Below are positions 1 through 9,073 of a stretch of 64,000 nucleotides of DNA, piece by piece. Made by a program: the position numbers and the translations under genes. The stretch comes from VMDJ01 sp038144195 (GTDB lineage: Bacteria; Pseudomonadota; Gammaproteobacteria; Chromatiales; Chromatiaceae): contig JAYQNH010000002.1 in NCBI GenBank assembly GCA_038144195.1, positions 992,001-1,056,000 on the forward strand, read 5' to 3'. The notes below the pieces were generated by a model that had not been told where the DNA came from, did not search any database, and saw only the letters and a list, made by a program, of their open reading frames with translations. Positions within the stretch are counted from its first letter, which is position 1, and each line of letters begins with the position of its first letter.

Positions 1-89
1 GCCCAGTTATCTTCACCCAGGTAGCGTATTACGATCTCGCGATCGGAAAACGAGGTGTAGTTGTAAGGAATCTCGCGAATTCGTTCCAT
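1..89 (-). CDS. DUF3683-type FAD/FMN oxidoreductase, N-terminus only
   Basis: Only the first 29 codons lie in the window; the gene continues past the left edge. The ATG at 89 opens with MERIREIPYNYTSF followed by SDREIVIRYLG. From memory this is the start of the very long (over 1000 residues) DUF3683 FAD-binding oxidoreductases of beta- and gammaproteobacteria, which carry a D-lactate-dehydrogenase-like flavin domain further on. The identity rests on this short N-terminal match; no catalytic residue is visible. It is divergent from the 2-hydroxyacid dehydrogenase gene, with 186 nt between the two starts. Confidence 0.72.
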   Translation of the reverse strand, partial: MERIREIPYNYTSFSDREIVIRYLGEDNW

Positions 90-275
90 AAGATACGCTG
101 TGGCTAAAAGCACGGTCGATAACAAAGCCGCATTTTATCGGAAACTGCAGCTCAACGGTTGCTCCAAGCATGGGGAAACTCAATGCATTTGTGCCCTGTA
201 TTGAAAATTTATGAAATGAAAAGATGGTGTTCACGGCGAAACCTGTACACACTTGGCAAAACGTAGGAGAAAGCC

Positions 276-1232
276 ATGCAAAAGGGTGTTTTTTTAGATT
301 TAGCCAGCCTCGCGCCAGAGGATCTCGATCTGTCTGCACTACAGGCGTGTTTGCCTGACTGGGATTTGCACGAGAAAACCCGTCCTGAAGAGCGCCTTGA
401 GCGCATGAAAGGTGCCCAGGTGGTGGTCTCCAATAAGGTGGTTTTGGATGGTGAGCTATTACGCCAACTACCGGACCTGAAATTGATCTGTGTTGCCGCG
501 ACTGGCACCAATAACATTGATCTGAAAACTGCATCGGAGATGGGCATTGTGGTGAGCAATGTCCGTGCTTACGGCACTGACAGTGTTGCGCAGCACGTGA
601 TTGGCATGATGTTGGCGCACTTCACCAGCTTGTTTAAATACATCGAGGCGGTTAAGCGGGGCGACTGGTCAAAAAGCGATCAGTTTTGTTTGCTCGAATA
701 TCCTGTACGTGAGCTGCGTGGCATGACCATCGGTATCGTGGGTTACGGCGAGTTAGGCCAAGGTGTGGCGCGTTTAGCCGAAGCCTTTGGTATGCAAGTC
801 CTGATTGCGCAGCGTCCCGGCGGTAAGCCGCAAGCAGGACGTGTTGCTTTGGATGAGTTGTTGCCTCAAGTCGACGTATTAAGTTTGCACGTGCCACTGA
901 CGGATAGCACCAAGCATCTAATTGATCGCGCAGCGTTAGAGAAAATGCCATCACATGCCTTATTGGTAAATGCAGCTCGAGGCCCGGTTGTGGATAACGC
1001 AGCGCTAGCAGATGCGTTGCGTGAAGGTGTGATTGGTGGGGCAGCGTTAGATGTGGTGGATGTCGAGCCGCCACCAGAAGACTACGTGTTACTAAAAGAC
1101 GATATCCCGAACCTGATTATCACGCCGCATACCGCCTGGGCAGGCCGACAGGCGCGTCAAAACACCGTTAATCAGATTCAGCAAAACATTGAAGCTTTTA
1201 TTGCCGGCGAGCCGCGCTACCAAGTGAATTAA
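276..1232 (+). CDS. hprA: D-2-hydroxyacid dehydrogenase, probable glycerate dehydrogenase / hydroxypyruvate reductase
   Basis: A 318-residue NAD(P)-dependent D-2-hydroxyacid dehydrogenase, expected to interconvert hydroxypyruvate and D-glycerate in the cytosol. The nucleotide-binding loop GYGELG is at residues 156-161. The catalytic triad is visible as Arg235 (NAARGPVVD), Glu264 (DVEPP) and His285 (TPHTAW). AGGAGA at 265-270 is well placed for the ATG at 276. Its last four bases overlap the convergent ttcA end. Substrate within the family is inferred from overall resemblance to HprA; another small 2-hydroxyacid is possible. Confidence 0.85.
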   Translation: MQKGVFLDLASLAPEDLDLSALQACLPDWDLHEKTRPEERLERMKGAQVVVSNKVVLDGELLRQLPDLKLICVAATGTNNIDLKTASEMGIVVSNVRAYGTDSVAQHVIGMMLAHFTSLFKYIEAVKRGDWSKSDQFCLLEYPVRELRGMTIGIVGYGELGQGVARLAEAFGMQVLIAQRPGGKPQAGRVALDELLPQVDVLSLHVPLTDSTKHLIDRAALEKMPSHALLVNAARGPVVDNAALADALREGVIGGAALDVVDVEPPPEDYVLLKDDIPNLIITPHTAWAGRQARQNTVNQIQQNIEAFIAGEPRYQVN

Positions 1233-1999
1233 TCGTTTTCATCGGCGAGGTCAGTTTCTTCGCCGCTTTGATCACCCATCAATGGGCGCATGGCGTGCAG
1301 CAACTTGGCAAAGAGTTGCGGATTGTTGCGCTCTTCACTCGCGAGTAAGGCTTTAAAGTGCTCGCGTTGTGTGGGTGCTGAAAAACACGCAGGGCAGCTA
1401 TCAGGAATGATAGGGAGTTGTGCTTCATGTGAGAAGGCAGCGGTCATCGTTTCGCGTACATAAGCTAGCGGACGGATAATCCGAACATCTCCGGCATCAT
1501 TGGTGTAGTGAGCTTTCATGGTGCCCAATCGGCCTTGATGAAATGCTGACATCATAAAACTCTCAGCTAAATCATCGAGATGCTGCGCTAATACCAACAC
1601 GTTGTAGTTATGCTCGCGACAGGTGGAATACATGATGCCGCGCTTCATGCGTGAGCAATAAGAACAGAAAGAATCACCACTCATGTTTTGCTTAGCATCT
1701 TCCATGATGGGCTGTTGCTGGTAATGCCACGGCACACCTAATGCGGTGTAGTAATCGGTCAGGTGTTTTGGGTCAAAACCTTCAACCTCGGGATCAACGG
1801 TGATCACGCCTAACTCAAATTTCACTGGCGCATAGGTTTTCAGGTGCATTAGCACTTGCAATAAAGCGAGTGAATCTTTGCCACCGGAAACACCTAGGAG
1901 CAAACGATCGCCATCACGAATCATTTGATAATCCGAAATTGCACGGCCAACTTTGCGTAACAGTGATTTTGGCGGAATGGCGTAAGTGATCTCAGACAT
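1229..1999 (-). CDS. ttcA: tRNA 2-thiocytidine(32) synthetase TtcA
   Basis: A 256-residue PP-loop ATPase that thiolates cytidine 32 of certain tRNAs using a [4Fe-4S] cluster. The PP-loop SGGKDS is at residues 38-43. A CxxC pair is at 112/115 (FCSYC) and a second near 202/205 (DSCPAC), both diagnostic of the TtcA branch against TilS or other PP-loop enzymes. It is convergent with hprA and divergent from the glycosylase gene that follows. Somewhat shorter than E. coli TtcA, but all expected motifs are present. Confidence 0.92.
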   Translation of the reverse strand: MSEITYAIPPKSLLRKVGRAISDYQMIRDGDRLLLGVSGGKDSLALLQVLMHLKTYAPVKFELGVITVDPEVEGFDPKHLTDYYTALGVPWHYQQQPIMEDAKQNMSGDSFCSYCSRMKRGIMYSTCREHNYNVLVLAQHLDDLAESFMMSAFHQGRLGTMKAHYTNDAGDVRIIRPLAYVRETMTAAFSHEAQLPIIPDSCPACFSAPTQREHFKALLASEERNNPQLFAKLLHAMRPLMGDQSGEETDLADEND

Positions 2000-2068
2000 G
2001 GGGCATCAGGTGAAAAGCAGATTGGTTATTATCAGGGTTCATTCTTTGAGATAACAGACCTGATCGCT

Positions 2069-2668
2069 ATGTCATCTGCATTAATTCGTCATCAAGCTGA
2101 GGTGCGTGCCTGCCGGCATTGTCAGGATATGCATGCGCCACCAGTGTTAGGTGAGCCGGTGAAAAGCCAGATTATGCTGATTGGCCAAGCGCCGGGTGAT
2201 AAAGAACCTCAGCTGCAGAAACCTTTCGCATGGACAGCAGGTAAGACGCTGTTTAAGTGGTTTGATCAGATTGGTTTGGATGAAGATGCATTTCGACAGC
2301 AGGTTTACATCGCTGCCGTGTGTCGTTGCTTCCCCGGTAAAAATCCGAAAGGGGGTGATAGGGTGCCCAACTCAGATGAGATAGCAGCTTGTCGTGTTTG
2401 GTTAGACCGTGAGCTAGCGCTTAATCAGCCTGAGTTACTGTTGCCGGTGGGCAAGTTAGCGATTAATCAGTTTATTAAAGTCGACAAATTAGTGGATGTC
2501 ATTGGTCAGCAACACCGTGTGCCAATCAATGGCCGTGAGGTCGATGTGATTCCCTTGCCGCATCCTTCGGGAGCTTCAACATGGCATCGAAAAGAGCCTG
2601 GTATCAGTCTTTTGCAGCAAGCATTGACGCTGATCAAACAACATTCTGCCTGGCAGGCGCTGACCTAA
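2069..2668 (+). CDS. Uracil-DNA glycosylase family protein (Fe-S type, family 4-like)
   Basis: A 199-residue base-excision repair glycosylase of the uracil-DNA glycosylase superfamily. Motif A reads GQAPGDKEP with a following PFAWTAG, and motif B is HPSGAS near residue 176. Four cysteines (C15, C18, then AVCRC and AACRVW) sit in the spacing expected for the [4Fe-4S] cluster of family 4 enzymes. The motif A sequence differs from the classic GEAPG form, so substrate range (uracil only, or other deaminated bases) is uncertain. No strong ribosome site precedes the ATG at 2069. Confidence 0.78.
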   Translation: MSSALIRHQAEVRACRHCQDMHAPPVLGEPVKSQIMLIGQAPGDKEPQLQKPFAWTAGKTLFKWFDQIGLDEDAFRQQVYIAAVCRCFPGKNPKGGDRVPNSDEIAACRVWLDRELALNQPELLLPVGKLAINQFIKVDKLVDVIGQQHRVPINGREVDVIPLPHPSGASTWHRKEPGISLLQQALTLIKQHSAWQALT

Positions 2669-2744
2669 TATTTTGTGGTTTTCTTTTTGTGGTTTCTGGT
2701 TCATTCTCAGCGCATAACAATAAACAAACCAAAGGAGATCCACG

Positions 2745-3515
2745 ATGAAGCGTCTACTCGCATTCTTCAGTCTGTGTGCTATCGCATTTACGGCACAGGC
2801 GGCTATTCAATCTAAAGCGATTCATTATGAACATGAGGGCGCCAAGCTCACTGGTTATTTGTATTGGGATGACAAGGTTAAAGGCAAACGCCAAGGCGTG
2901 ATGGTGACGCACGAGTGGTGGGGCTTAAACGGTTATGCAAAACATCGCGCCCAGATGTTAGCTGAGTTAGGTTATGTGTCATTTGCCGCAGATATGTATG
3001 GCGACGGCAAAGTGACTGATAAGCCAGCGCAAGCTAAAGAATATATGACTGAGATCACCAGTGATCCTGATGCATGGATGGAGCGTGCGTCACTCGGTTT
3101 AGAACAGCTGATGAAAAGTGGCATGGTGAAGGGTGACAATGTCGCAGCAATTGGTTACTGCTTCGGCGGCGGCACCTCATTAAAAATGGCCTATAACAAC
3201 ATGCCGGTGAAAGCGGTTGTGAGTTTCCACGGTTCATTCCCGATGCCACCTGAAGATAGTCAATTAAAACCTGAAGTATTGATTCTGCATGGCGAAGCTG
3301 ATGCGTTTGTAAAACCAGAGATCGTTGCCGCATGGAAAGACAAAATGACAGCGAAAGGTAACAAATTCACCTTTGTGGGTTATGAAGGTGCACGTCACGG
3401 TTTTACTAATCCAGGTGCGGGTGAGTTCGGTATTGGAAACCTGAAGTACGATGCAGCTGCAGATAAAGATTCATGGCAGCAGATGCAAAATCTGTTTAAG
3501 CGAATCTTTAAGTAA
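2745..3515 (+). CDS. Exported dienelactone hydrolase family protein
   Basis: A 256-residue alpha/beta hydrolase with a cleavable signal peptide (residues 1-19, ending AQA), so it probably acts in the periplasm. The Cys-Asp-His triad of the dienelactone hydrolase family is visible: Cys139 in GYCFGGG, Asp186 in HGEADAFV and His218 in ARHGFTNP. AAAGGAGA directly upstream is a strong ribosome site for the ATG at 2745. A rho-independent terminator follows 12 nt after the stop, so it is probably a single-gene unit. The natural substrate cannot be read from sequence. Confidence 0.85.
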   Translation: MKRLLAFFSLCAIAFTAQAAIQSKAIHYEHEGAKLTGYLYWDDKVKGKRQGVMVTHEWWGLNGYAKHRAQMLAELGYVSFAADMYGDGKVTDKPAQAKEYMTEITSDPDAWMERASLGLEQLMKSGMVKGDNVAAIGYCFGGGTSLKMAYNNMPVKAVVSFHGSFPMPPEDSQLKPEVLILHGEADAFVKPEIVAAWKDKMTAKGNKFTFVGYEGARHGFTNPGAGEFGIGNLKYDAAADKDSWQQMQNLFKRIFK

Positions 3516-3738
3516 AGCTAATTGAAAGAGGCCGGCAATGCCGGCCTTTTTTATTTCTGTTTAAGTGTTGCAGTTCACAGGTGCGGCGTTCAATTGTTAA
3601 CACGAACTCACCGTACTCATTTTCGGGACTAATCGGATCTGGGTCATCAGAGCAGTTACAACCACCGTTGAGTGATTGAAAGAAAATACCAATCTCAGCG
3701 GTAACCTGCTGATCGCTAAATTGACTGTTTAACACCAT
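3508..3738 (-). CDS. Small hypothetical protein with GGCNC motif
   Basis: A 76-codon frame on the minus strand. The central part (FFQSLNGGCNCSDDPDP, then SPENEYGEFVLTIER) looks protein-like: acidic, with a CxC pair and balanced composition, unlike a random frame. The last 15 or so codons run through the plus-strand terminator and into the hydrolase 3' end, which argues against that part being conserved. No clear ribosome site precedes the ATG at 3738. I do not recognise a family with certainty; it may be a real small gene whose true end was shifted by an indel, or a chance frame. Confidence 0.35.
   Translation of the reverse strand: MVLNSQFSDQQVTAEIGIFFQSLNGGCNCSDDPDPISPENEYGEFVLTIERRTCELQHLNRNKKGRHCRPLSISFT
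3528..3553 (+). terminator. Rho-independent terminator of the dienelactone hydrolase gene
   Basis: A GC-rich stem GGCCGGC / GCCGGCC (3530-3536 and 3540-3546) with an AAT loop is followed by a six-T run. It lies 12 nt after the hydrolase stop codon. Confidence 0.93.
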
Positions 3739-3995
3739 GATTTGCCAAGGTGTAATCTGCTAGGTCTTATTACGGTTGGTAAGTACCATGCTGCATCGCT
3801 TTCATAACGCTAGTGAGCGCATCCTTGCTCGCAATCAGTTCTTCCAATATGCAGCGCGAGAGTTTGAGCGCTTGTTTCGTCTTGGGTCTGTGCAGTCTGG
3901 GTTAATAGCATGGTGAAACTTTTTGGGTTATTGACAGCCGATCAGTATAACGAATCGCTTACAATAGCTTTTTATTTGGCAAAGTCATTAGTGTC
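3739..3995. other. Intergenic stretch upstream of hslO
   Basis: A 257-nt stretch with no convincing gene. A 42-codon plus-strand frame (3788-3916) has no ribosome site and no recognisable family. A TACAAT hexamer at 3960-3965 could be the -10 element for hslO, but no matching -35 box is present. Confidence 0.4.
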
Positions 3996-4871
3996 ATGAG
4001 TTCAGCATCTGAAGATTATTTATACCGTTTCCTATTTGAAGAGTTTGGCGTGCGCGGTGAATTTGTTCGCTTAGATGCGAGTTGGAAGGCGGTTCAAGAG
4101 CGCCATGATTACCCGAGTTGGGTGAAGCCTGCGCTTGGCCAAACCTTAACTGCGGTAACTCTGCTGTCCGGTACGATTAAATTCAAAGGCTCGCTCACGC
4201 TGCAGCTGAAAAGTGAGAGCGATATCCAGGCGTTGATTGCGCAAGCCACAGAGCAGCGCACGATTCGTGGTATGGCACAATTTGTTGAGACTCCTCAAGC
4301 TAATCCAGACGACATGGCCGGCTTGCTCGGTGATGCGCGTTTGATTCTTACCACCGAGGCACTGAATGGGGAGCGTTACCAGGGTATTGTCGCGGTAGAA
4401 GGTGGCGATGTTGTGAAGTCGGTTGAGCAATATTTTGAGCAATCGGCACAGCTACCCACACGACTTTGGATGGCTGGGAATGCCGACGCCTTTGCGGGCG
4501 TGTTCTTGCAGCGTTTACCGCAAAGCGAGATAGAAGACGAGGATTGGAGTCGTGTTTGCATGTTGGCGGACACCATCAAAGATGAAGAGCTGCTAACACT
4601 TGATGTCGAAACCTTATTGCATCGCTTGTTCCACGAAGAAAGCTTGCGCTTGTTTGATCCAGAGCCCGTGGCCTTTCGTTGTAGTTGCTCACGTGAGCGT
4701 GTTGCTAATACGTTGGTGAGCTTAGGTGAGGGTGAGGTGACTCAGATTCTTGAGGAATTGGGCAGCATCTCTGTGGATTGCGAATTCTGTAATGCCAATT
4801 ATCGCTTTGATGCGATTGATGCAGCGGCACTATTTAAAGAAGCTGAATCAGCACCGCCCCAGGTGCAGTAA
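3996..4871 (+). CDS. hslO: Redox-regulated chaperone Hsp33
   Basis: A 291-residue cytosolic holdase chaperone activated by oxidation. The C-terminal zinc site is intact, with CxC at 229/231 (FRCSCS) and CxxC at 262/265 (DCEFCN). Length matches the family (about 290 residues). It ends exactly where the convergent msrA ends; the two stops are adjacent without overlap. Both genes deal with oxidative damage, so the pairing makes functional sense although they are not co-transcribed. Confidence 0.95.
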   Translation: MSSASEDYLYRFLFEEFGVRGEFVRLDASWKAVQERHDYPSWVKPALGQTLTAVTLLSGTIKFKGSLTLQLKSESDIQALIAQATEQRTIRGMAQFVETPQANPDDMAGLLGDARLILTTEALNGERYQGIVAVEGGDVVKSVEQYFEQSAQLPTRLWMAGNADAFAGVFLQRLPQSEIEDEDWSRVCMLADTIKDEELLTLDVETLLHRLFHEESLRLFDPEPVAFRCSCSRERVANTLVSLGEGEVTQILEELGSISVDCEFCNANYRFDAIDAAALFKEAESAPPQVQ

Positions 4872-5504
4872 TCAGTCGAGCGTGCAGCCAGTACCGCCGA
4901 GACCACAGTAACCGTTCGGGTTTTTATCCAGATACTGCTGATGATAATCCTCAGCATAGTAAAACGTCGGTGCGCTGATGATTTCGGTAGTGATAACACC
5001 TAAGCCTTTTGCGCTCAGTGCTTGTTGATAACGGTCGCGACTTGCTTCTGCTGCGCTTTGTTGTGCATCGTCATAGTAATAAATACCTGAGCGATATTGC
5101 GTGCCGCGGTCATTACCCTGACGCATGCCTTGAGTTGGATCGTGTGATTCCCAAAAGACTTTGAGTATTTGTTCGTAGCTGATCTGTTCAGGGTTATAAC
5201 CGAGCCAGATCACTTCGTTATGTCCGGTCATGCCACTGCAGACTTCTTCGTAGGTTGGGTTAGGTGTTAAGCCGGCTGCATAACCTACGGCAGTTGTCCA
5301 TACACCTGATTGTTGCCAGAAGCGACGCTCTGCACCCCAAAAACAGCCAAGACCAAAGAGTGCTTGCTGATAGCCATTAGGTAATGGAGGTGTGAGTGAA
5401 TTGCCGGTGACTGTGTGCGCAGCGGCAACTGGCATGGCGATATCACGGCCGGGTAAAGCTTCGTCTGCGGTAGGGAGTTCGAGTTTTTTGTGCGTGAAGA
5501 ACAT
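4872..5504 (-). CDS. msrA: Peptide methionine-S-sulfoxide reductase MsrA
   Basis: A 210-residue reductase of methionine-S-sulfoxide. The catalytic GCFWGAE motif has its nucleophile at Cys54. The C-terminal GYCGLGGTGC supplies candidate resolving cysteines. The long N-terminal extension (LPGRDIAMPVAAAHTV) matches the E. coli-type, 200-residue-class enzyme rather than the short form. It lies at the 3' end of the purH-purD-vanZ series on the same strand, 17 nt after the VanZ-like gene. Confidence 0.95.
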   Translation of the reverse strand: MFFTHKKLELPTADEALPGRDIAMPVAAAHTVTGNSLTPPLPNGYQQALFGLGCFWGAERRFWQQSGVWTTAVGYAAGLTPNPTYEEVCSGMTGHNEVIWLGYNPEQISYEQILKVFWESHDPTQGMRQGNDRGTQYRSGIYYYDDAQQSAAEASRDRYQQALSAKGLGVITTEIISAPTFYYAEDYHQQYLDKNPNGYCGLGGTGCTLD

Positions 5505-5521
5505 GTTGTTCCCTAAAGAAC

Positions 5522-5890
5522 TTAACGAAGACTCAGTCTACGCAGAAGCGGCAAAATGAAAAACCCATAGAAAACTAGGCCAGCACCATCAGCAACCCAA
5601 TCCATCCATTCAAAACCACGATTGGGGATGTGGTGTTGAGCAATCTCAATCACTAAACCATAGATAAGCAGTGAGCCCCATTTTTTAAATGAGTAGGGCG
5701 ATTCAGACCAACCGCTATCGAGTAAGAAAGCGAGAACGGCAAAGGTGCCGAGATGAACGAGTTTGTCGAGGTAATCAAACTCAATATCAACTTTAGGTGT
5801 TGTGGGTGAAAGCATAGCGACGCTCGCGATGAGCATCGCTATGGCAAACAACAGTTGGAAGCCGACCGAGTTACAACGAGAGATCGGCAT
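5522..5890 (-). CDS. VanZ-like family membrane protein
   Basis: A 122-residue integral membrane protein with about four hydrophobic segments. DKLVHLGTFAVLAFLLD and the later EIAQHHIPNRGFEWMDW with VADGAG are typical of the VanZ-like family. Members are small membrane proteins of unknown biochemical role; no antibiotic resistance should be inferred. It starts 5 nt after the purD stop, suggesting co-transcription with the purine genes. Confidence 0.82.
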   Translation of the reverse strand: MPISRCNSVGFQLLFAIAMLIASVAMLSPTTPKVDIEFDYLDKLVHLGTFAVLAFLLDSGWSESPYSFKKWGSLLIYGLVIEIAQHHIPNRGFEWMDWVADGAGLVFYGFFILPLLRRLSLR

Positions 5891-5895
5891 GCGCT

Positions 5896-7179
5896 TTAAG
5901 CGTCTTCGCGTTCGATCGCTCGATAAGCAATATCACGACGGCAGAACATACCATCCCAGCTGATGGTGTCAGCACGTTGATAAGCCAGTGCTTGTGCCGC
6001 CTTCACGCTACTACCTAATGCGGTTGCACAGAGTACGCGACCGCCTGAGGTCACGACATTGTCGCCATCCATTTGAGTGCCGGCATGAAAGACCTTGCTG
6101 TGCTCAATCTCGTTATCTAAACCTGAGATGACAGCGCCCTTAGCGTAATCGCCAGGATAACCGCCTGCAGCGAGAACAACACCAACCGCAGGGCGTGGAT
6201 CCCATTGTGTGCGTTGGTCATCGAGCTTGCCTTCTATGGCAGCAAGACAATGTGCAACAAGGTCAGACTGTAAACGCATCATGATCGGTTGTGTTTCTGG
6301 ATCACCGAAGCGACAGTTGTATTCAATCACTTTTGGCGTGCCATCAGTGGTGATCATCAAGCCCGCATATAAAAAGCCAGTGTAAGGATTACCTTCATCT
6401 GCCATACCGTTGACTGTTGGCATGATTACTTCATCCATCACGCGCTGATCGACCGCTGGGGTAACCACAGGTGCCGGTGAGTAAGCACCCATGCCACCAG
6501 TGTTCAAGCCAGTGTCACCATCGCCCACACGTTTATGGTCTTGGCTAGTTGCCATGGGTAAGACATTTTTGCCATCAACCATCACGATGAAGCTGGCTTC
6601 TTCGCCTTCAAGGAATTCTTCGATCACCACGCGGCTACCGGCTTCACCAAACGCATTGCCGGCTAGCATGTCACGCACAGCGTCTTCTGCTGTTTGTAGA
6701 TCCATCGCGACGATAACGCCTTTGCCTGCAGCTAAGCCGTCAGCTTTGATCACGATGGGTGCGCCTTTCTCTTTGAGATACGCGAGAGCTGGATCGATCT
6801 CAGTAAAGACATCGTAATTAGCGGTTGGGATCTTGTGTCGAGCTAAGAAGTCTTTAGTGAACGACTTTGAGCCTTCCAGTTGTGCAGCACGAGCGCTTGG
6901 GCCGAAGCATTTCAGGCCAGCGGCCTGGAAGGCATCAACAACACCTTTCACCAATGGCGCTTCAGGTCCAACGATCGTGAGGCCGATTTCCTCGCGCAGT
7001 GCGAAAGCAACCAGACTGTCGATATCATCAACCGCGATATCCACATTCTCGAGATCGTCTTCAAGGTGAGTGCCAGCATTGCCCGGTGCAACAAAGACTT
7101 TCTCAGCGAGCTCAGATTGTGCCGCCTTCCATGCCAAGGCATGTTCGCGACCACCATTACCAATGACTAAAACCTTCAT
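5896..7179 (-). CDS. purD: Phosphoribosylamine-glycine ligase (GAR synthetase)
   Basis: A 427-residue ATP-grasp enzyme for the second step of purine synthesis (phosphoribosylamine + glycine + ATP to GAR). The opening MKVLVIGNGGREHALAWK and the ATP-grasp segment VIKADGLAAGKGV are characteristic, and GMGAYSPAPVVTP is the family signature. Length is normal and no frame break is apparent. It lies 12 nt downstream of purH in the same direction, the usual purH-purD pair. Confidence 0.97.
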   Translation of the reverse strand: MKVLVIGNGGREHALAWKAAQSELAEKVFVAPGNAGTHLEDDLENVDIAVDDIDSLVAFALREEIGLTIVGPEAPLVKGVVDAFQAAGLKCFGPSARAAQLEGSKSFTKDFLARHKIPTANYDVFTEIDPALAYLKEKGAPIVIKADGLAAGKGVIVAMDLQTAEDAVRDMLAGNAFGEAGSRVVIEEFLEGEEASFIVMVDGKNVLPMATSQDHKRVGDGDTGLNTGGMGAYSPAPVVTPAVDQRVMDEVIMPTVNGMADEGNPYTGFLYAGLMITTDGTPKVIEYNCRFGDPETQPIMMRLQSDLVAHCLAAIEGKLDDQRTQWDPRPAVGVVLAAGGYPGDYAKGAVISGLDNEIEHSKVFHAGTQMDGDNVVTSGGRVLCATALGSSVKAAQALAYQRADTISWDGMFCRRDIAYRAIEREDA

Positions 7180-7191
7180 AACAACGTGCTC

Positions 7192-8755
7192 TTAGTGACG
7201 GAAGTGACGCATGCCGGTGAAGACCATAGCCATGCCATGCTCGTTAGCGGCTGCGATAACCTCGTCATCGCGCATTGAGCCGCCGGGTTGGATAACTGCT
7301 GCAATGCCAGCTTCAGCCGCATTGTCGATGCCATCACGGAAAGGGAAGAAAGCATCGGATGCCATCACAGAGCCCTTAACGGTAAGCCCCGCATGCTCTG
7401 CTTTAATCGCAGCGATGCGCGCTGAGTTAACGCGACTCATTTGGCCAGCGCCAACACCGATGGTCATGCCATCTTTGCCATACACAATGGCATTTGATTT
7501 AACGAACTTAGATACCTTCCAGCTAAAGAGAAGATCACGCAGCTCTTCTTCGGTTGGATGACGCTCTGAGACCACTTTCATATCGTTAAGGAGTTGCAGA
7601 TCAGTATCTTGAACCAGCAAGCCGCCGTTCACGCGCTTAAAGTCAAAGCGTGCATTTGGCTCTGCTGACCATTGGCCACAGGAAAGCAGACGAACATTTT
7701 GTTTTGCCTTAACCACTTCAACGGCATCGGCAGACACGCTAGGCGCAATGATGACCTCTACGAATTGACGATCGATGATCGCTTGAGCAGTTGATGCATC
7801 TAGCTCTTGGTTAAAGGCAATGATGCCGCCGAAAGCTGACTCAGGGTCGGTTGCATAAGCGCGGTCGTACGCAGCAAGCAGGTCATCGGCAGTTGCAACG
7901 CCACAAGGGTTGGCGTGCTTGACGATCACGCAAGCCGGACTTTCGTTGAATTGCTTCACACATTCCAACGCAGCATCAGTATCCGCAATGTTGTTAAACG
8001 AGAGTTCTTTGCCTTGCAGCTGAGTCGCTGTCGAGATGCAGGCTTCTGAGACATTGTTTTCAACATAGAAGGCGGCGCCTTGATGCGGGTTCTCGCCGTA
8101 GCGCATGCCTTGTGCTTTGTTGAACGATAGATTGATTGTGTTGGGGAAAGGTTTCCTTCTCGCCTGACTCGGTAATGGTGCCGAGATAGTTAGCAATTGC
8201 GCCATCGTATTGCGCAGTGTGCTCAAACGTCTTAACAGCAAGTCTGAAGCAGGTCGCATCACTGACTGAGTTATTGTTAGCGTTCATCTCGTTAATGACG
8301 GTTGTGTAATCCGCAGGATCAACCACGATCGCAACATCTTTATGATTCTTTGCAGCGGCGCGAATCATTGTTGGGCCGCCGATATCGATGTTCTCAATCG
8401 CATCTTCCAATGAGCAATCTGGCTTAGCGATAGTTTGCTGGAACGGGTAGAGGTTCACTGCAACCAGATCGATACGACCAATCGCGTGTGCTTCCATTAC
8501 TTCGTCGTCGGTGCCGCGACGACCCAAAATGCCGCCATGAATCTTTGGATGCAATGTTTTTACACGACCATCCATCATCTCAGGAAAGCCAGTGTAGTCG
8601 CTGACTTCCATGCAGGTGATGCCGCTGTCACGAAGCAACTTAGCGGTACCACCTGTCGATAAGATTTCAACACCTGCGTTTGCAAGCGCTTGGGCAAACT
8701 CCACAACGCCGGTTTTATCAGAGACGCTGATCAATGCACGAGTAATAGAAGGCAT
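7192..8755 (-). CDS. purH: Bifunctional AICAR formyltransferase / IMP cyclohydrolase (frameshifted)
   Basis: Catalyses the last two steps of IMP synthesis. The N-terminal cyclohydrolase part runs from ATG 8755 (RALISVSDKTGVVEFAQAL) and the formyltransferase part continues in another frame (KAQGMRYGENPHQGAAFY onward) to the stop at 7192. The join is at a four-base G run on the plus strand (8143-8146). Removing one base gives a continuous reading through KETFPNTINLSF, so a one-base insertion is inferred. The remainder is fully conserved, so I regard this as a sequence error rather than a dead gene. Followed by purD. Confidence 0.93.
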
Positions 8756-8810
8756 GGATGTTCCTTAAGTGTGTTTATGTGTAATGACTTACACGCTGTA
8801 AAAGTAAGAG

Positions 8811-9056
8811 TTAATCAATCTTGTAGATCGCAAGTTTTTTGCGCAGTGTGGCGCGGCTGATGCCAAGAACCTGAGCAGTTTTGCTTTGGTTGCCACCGCA
8901 ATAATCCAAGGTTGATTCAAGTAAAGGCTTTTCGACTTCGCTTATAACAAAGTCATACAATTCGCTTGGATCATCGCCGTCGAGTTTGTCGAAATAGTCT
9001 TCAAGGGCATCAGCCACTAAATGGCTTAACGTGGCATTTGGTTTTCTTTTCCACAC
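8811..9056 (-). CDS. fis: DNA-binding protein Fis
   Basis: An 81-residue nucleoid-associated regulator. The C-terminal helix-turn-helix GGNQSKTAQVLGISRATL plus RKKL is the Fis/NtrC-type DNA-binding motif, and the preceding ALEDYFDKLDG matches the dimerisation region. A GTG at 9056 is the most plausible start; no ATG lies upstream in frame after the dusB stop, and the product is a little shorter than the about 98-residue E. coli protein. It follows dusB by 17 nt, the conserved dusB-fis operon, and precedes purH. Confidence 0.93.
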   Translation of the reverse strand: MWKRKPNATLSHLVADALEDYFDKLDGDDPSELYDFVISEVEKPLLESTLDYCGGNQSKTAQVLGISRATLRKKLAIYKID

Positions 9057-9073
9057 AATAAATAAGTCCCAAC

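Noticed and set aside
3931..3965. TTGACA and TACAAT as an hslO promoter
   Set aside because: The spacing is 23 nt, too long for a sigma-70 promoter; only the -10-like element remains plausible.
5522..5890. VanZ-like gene as a glycopeptide resistance gene
   Set aside because: The family is broad and mostly unrelated to resistance; no vancomycin-resistance genes are nearby.
8060..8262. Programmed frameshifting in purH and other genes
   Set aside because: No slippery heptamer with downstream structure; breaks are scattered over many unrelated genes and are fixed by one base in short runs.
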